The notes below the pieces were generated by a model. The model searched no databases. It was not told the origin of the DNA and worked only from the letters and a program-made list of their open reading frames with translations. Of a stretch of 64,000 nucleotides of DNA, positions 63,251 through 64,000 are shown in pieces. Source of the stretch: Rhynchospora pubera (Eukaryota > Streptophyta > Magnoliopsida > Poales > Cyperaceae); contig CM051460.1 in the NCBI GenBank assembly GCA_028095005.1, positions 19,515,501-19,579,500 on the forward strand, read 5' to 3'. Each line of letters opens with the position of its first letter. Position 1 is the first letter of the stretch. Position numbers and translations under genes: made by a program.

Positions 63251-63633
63251 TATGTTATATCATTCTTCACATTTAATAAAGAATGCAAATAACATATTGT
63301 TCAAGTATCTAACTGCCGGTAGCTTATACAGTTATACCATTATCAGATGCAAATCACTTCACTCAATTATTTTATTAATAGTCTCTTATATCAATTAACT
63401 AACAACTATTTTCATCGAAAAACACACCGATACATATATTACAGGTTGAATCTTTGCTCTACTGAACAGGGACGATATCAGCATTCAAAAAGCTTAGACA
63501 AAAGAACCAAGTTTTTGAATTTCAATACAAAGTACTCTACCTTGTTAACTCACAATCAACAAAATGGATCGATTCTTTAATGAAAAACTTAAGACATCGT
63601 TAGAATTGCAATAACAAAAAGGAATAACATCAC

Positions 63634-63770
63634 CTGAATTTTATGGTAGATGACAAGGAACCATCTGCCACAGCTGGTGCCGCGTCTTGTTCCCTTTCAT
63701 TGAGCTGTACCAACTGCACTGGAATGTACCAGCAATGGTGGGTGGTGGCACTTGTTCTAGCACAGGTCCT
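63634..63770 (-). other. Possible exon, unrecognised, minus strand
   Basis: An open minus-strand stretch reads WYIPVQLVQLNEREQDAAPA then VADGSLSSTIKF up to a TTCAG|GTGATG donor. The reading is Glu/Ala-rich without a known motif. No acceptor or partner exon is secure, so this is tentative. Confidence 0.2.
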
Positions 63771-64000
63771 TGTGCTTATAGTAGTCTAATCCTTTGGCTG
63801 CGATACACCATGATCTGGATCTAGATTGCACATGCTAACAACAGAAAAATCAAAAGCCGTTACCAGTATGATTATAATATTTTATTTTATGTACAGTATA
63901 GCATATTGGAAATTTTCTAAAAATTTGAATACGTCAAAATTTTCTAAAAATCCAAATAAGTTTCAAAGTTTATTTATTTATTTAGTTTTTTGGGCTTGAA

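Larger units (their letters stand above)
62649..64000 (+). repeat. Short direct repeat pair (62,649-62,716 and 63,934-64,000)
   Basis: AAAATTTTCTAAAAATCCAA followed by ATAAGTTTCAAAGTTT and TTTTTTGGGCTTGAA occurs twice, almost identically, the second copy running off the right edge. It follows directly on the dispersed repeat at 62.4 kb, so a larger duplicated unit may continue beyond the window. Confidence 0.7.

Overview
This window is nuclear DNA from a flowering plant. It is AT-rich, its genes carry many introns with GT/AG borders, and the intergenic space is full of plant-type DNA transposon relics. The gene set is typical of angiosperms: a laccase, a Dof zinc finger, a PPOX2-type flavoprotein, a WDR44-like WD40 protein and an RSM22/METTL17-type mitoribosome factor. 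I cannot name the species or decide between monocot and eudicot from the sequence alone. Exon models were built by hand from reading frame, splice sites and family motifs.

Layout. 1-4.3 kb: pieces of one or two minus-strand genes I do not recognise, with a duplicated block. 5.6-8.9 kb: three inverted, decayed partial copies of the RSM22 gene mixed with fragments of a GT31 galactosyltransferase. 8.9-10.5 kb: hairpin-rich repeats and a Mutator-like element with a perfect 9-bp target duplication. 10.67-14.79 kb: the intact RSM22/METTL17 gene (12 exons, 509 aa). 16.06-17.52 kb: a non-autonomous hAT element with a perfect 8-bp target duplication. 21.35-24.82 kb: an intact secreted laccase (6 exons, 578 aa). 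25.39-28.91 kb: a PPOX2-like gene on the minus strand, whose first coding exon is split by a 1,761-bp solo LTR. 30.55-34.5 kb: a WD40 gene on the minus strand (700 aa). 39.06 kb: tRNA-Lys(UUU). 40.4 kb: one end of a CACTA element. 42.5-43.9 kb and 50.4-53.5 kb: fold-back MITEs seated in (TA)n microsatellites, the latter with a 691-bp tandem duplication that looks identical. 46.1-47.66 kb: a Dof transcription factor on the minus strand (291 aa). 53.5-64 kb: intergenic DNA with dispersed duplications and a frameshifted ORMDL pseudogene.

The genes do not form a cluster or pathway; they are ordinary neighbours. The most interesting point is the PPOX2-like gene. A solo LTR sits between codons 5 and 6, yet a candidate donor just upstream and an AG made at the LTR/target-duplication junction could remove the LTR as an intron, restoring the frame with loss of one codon. 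No new multi-gene system is evident.
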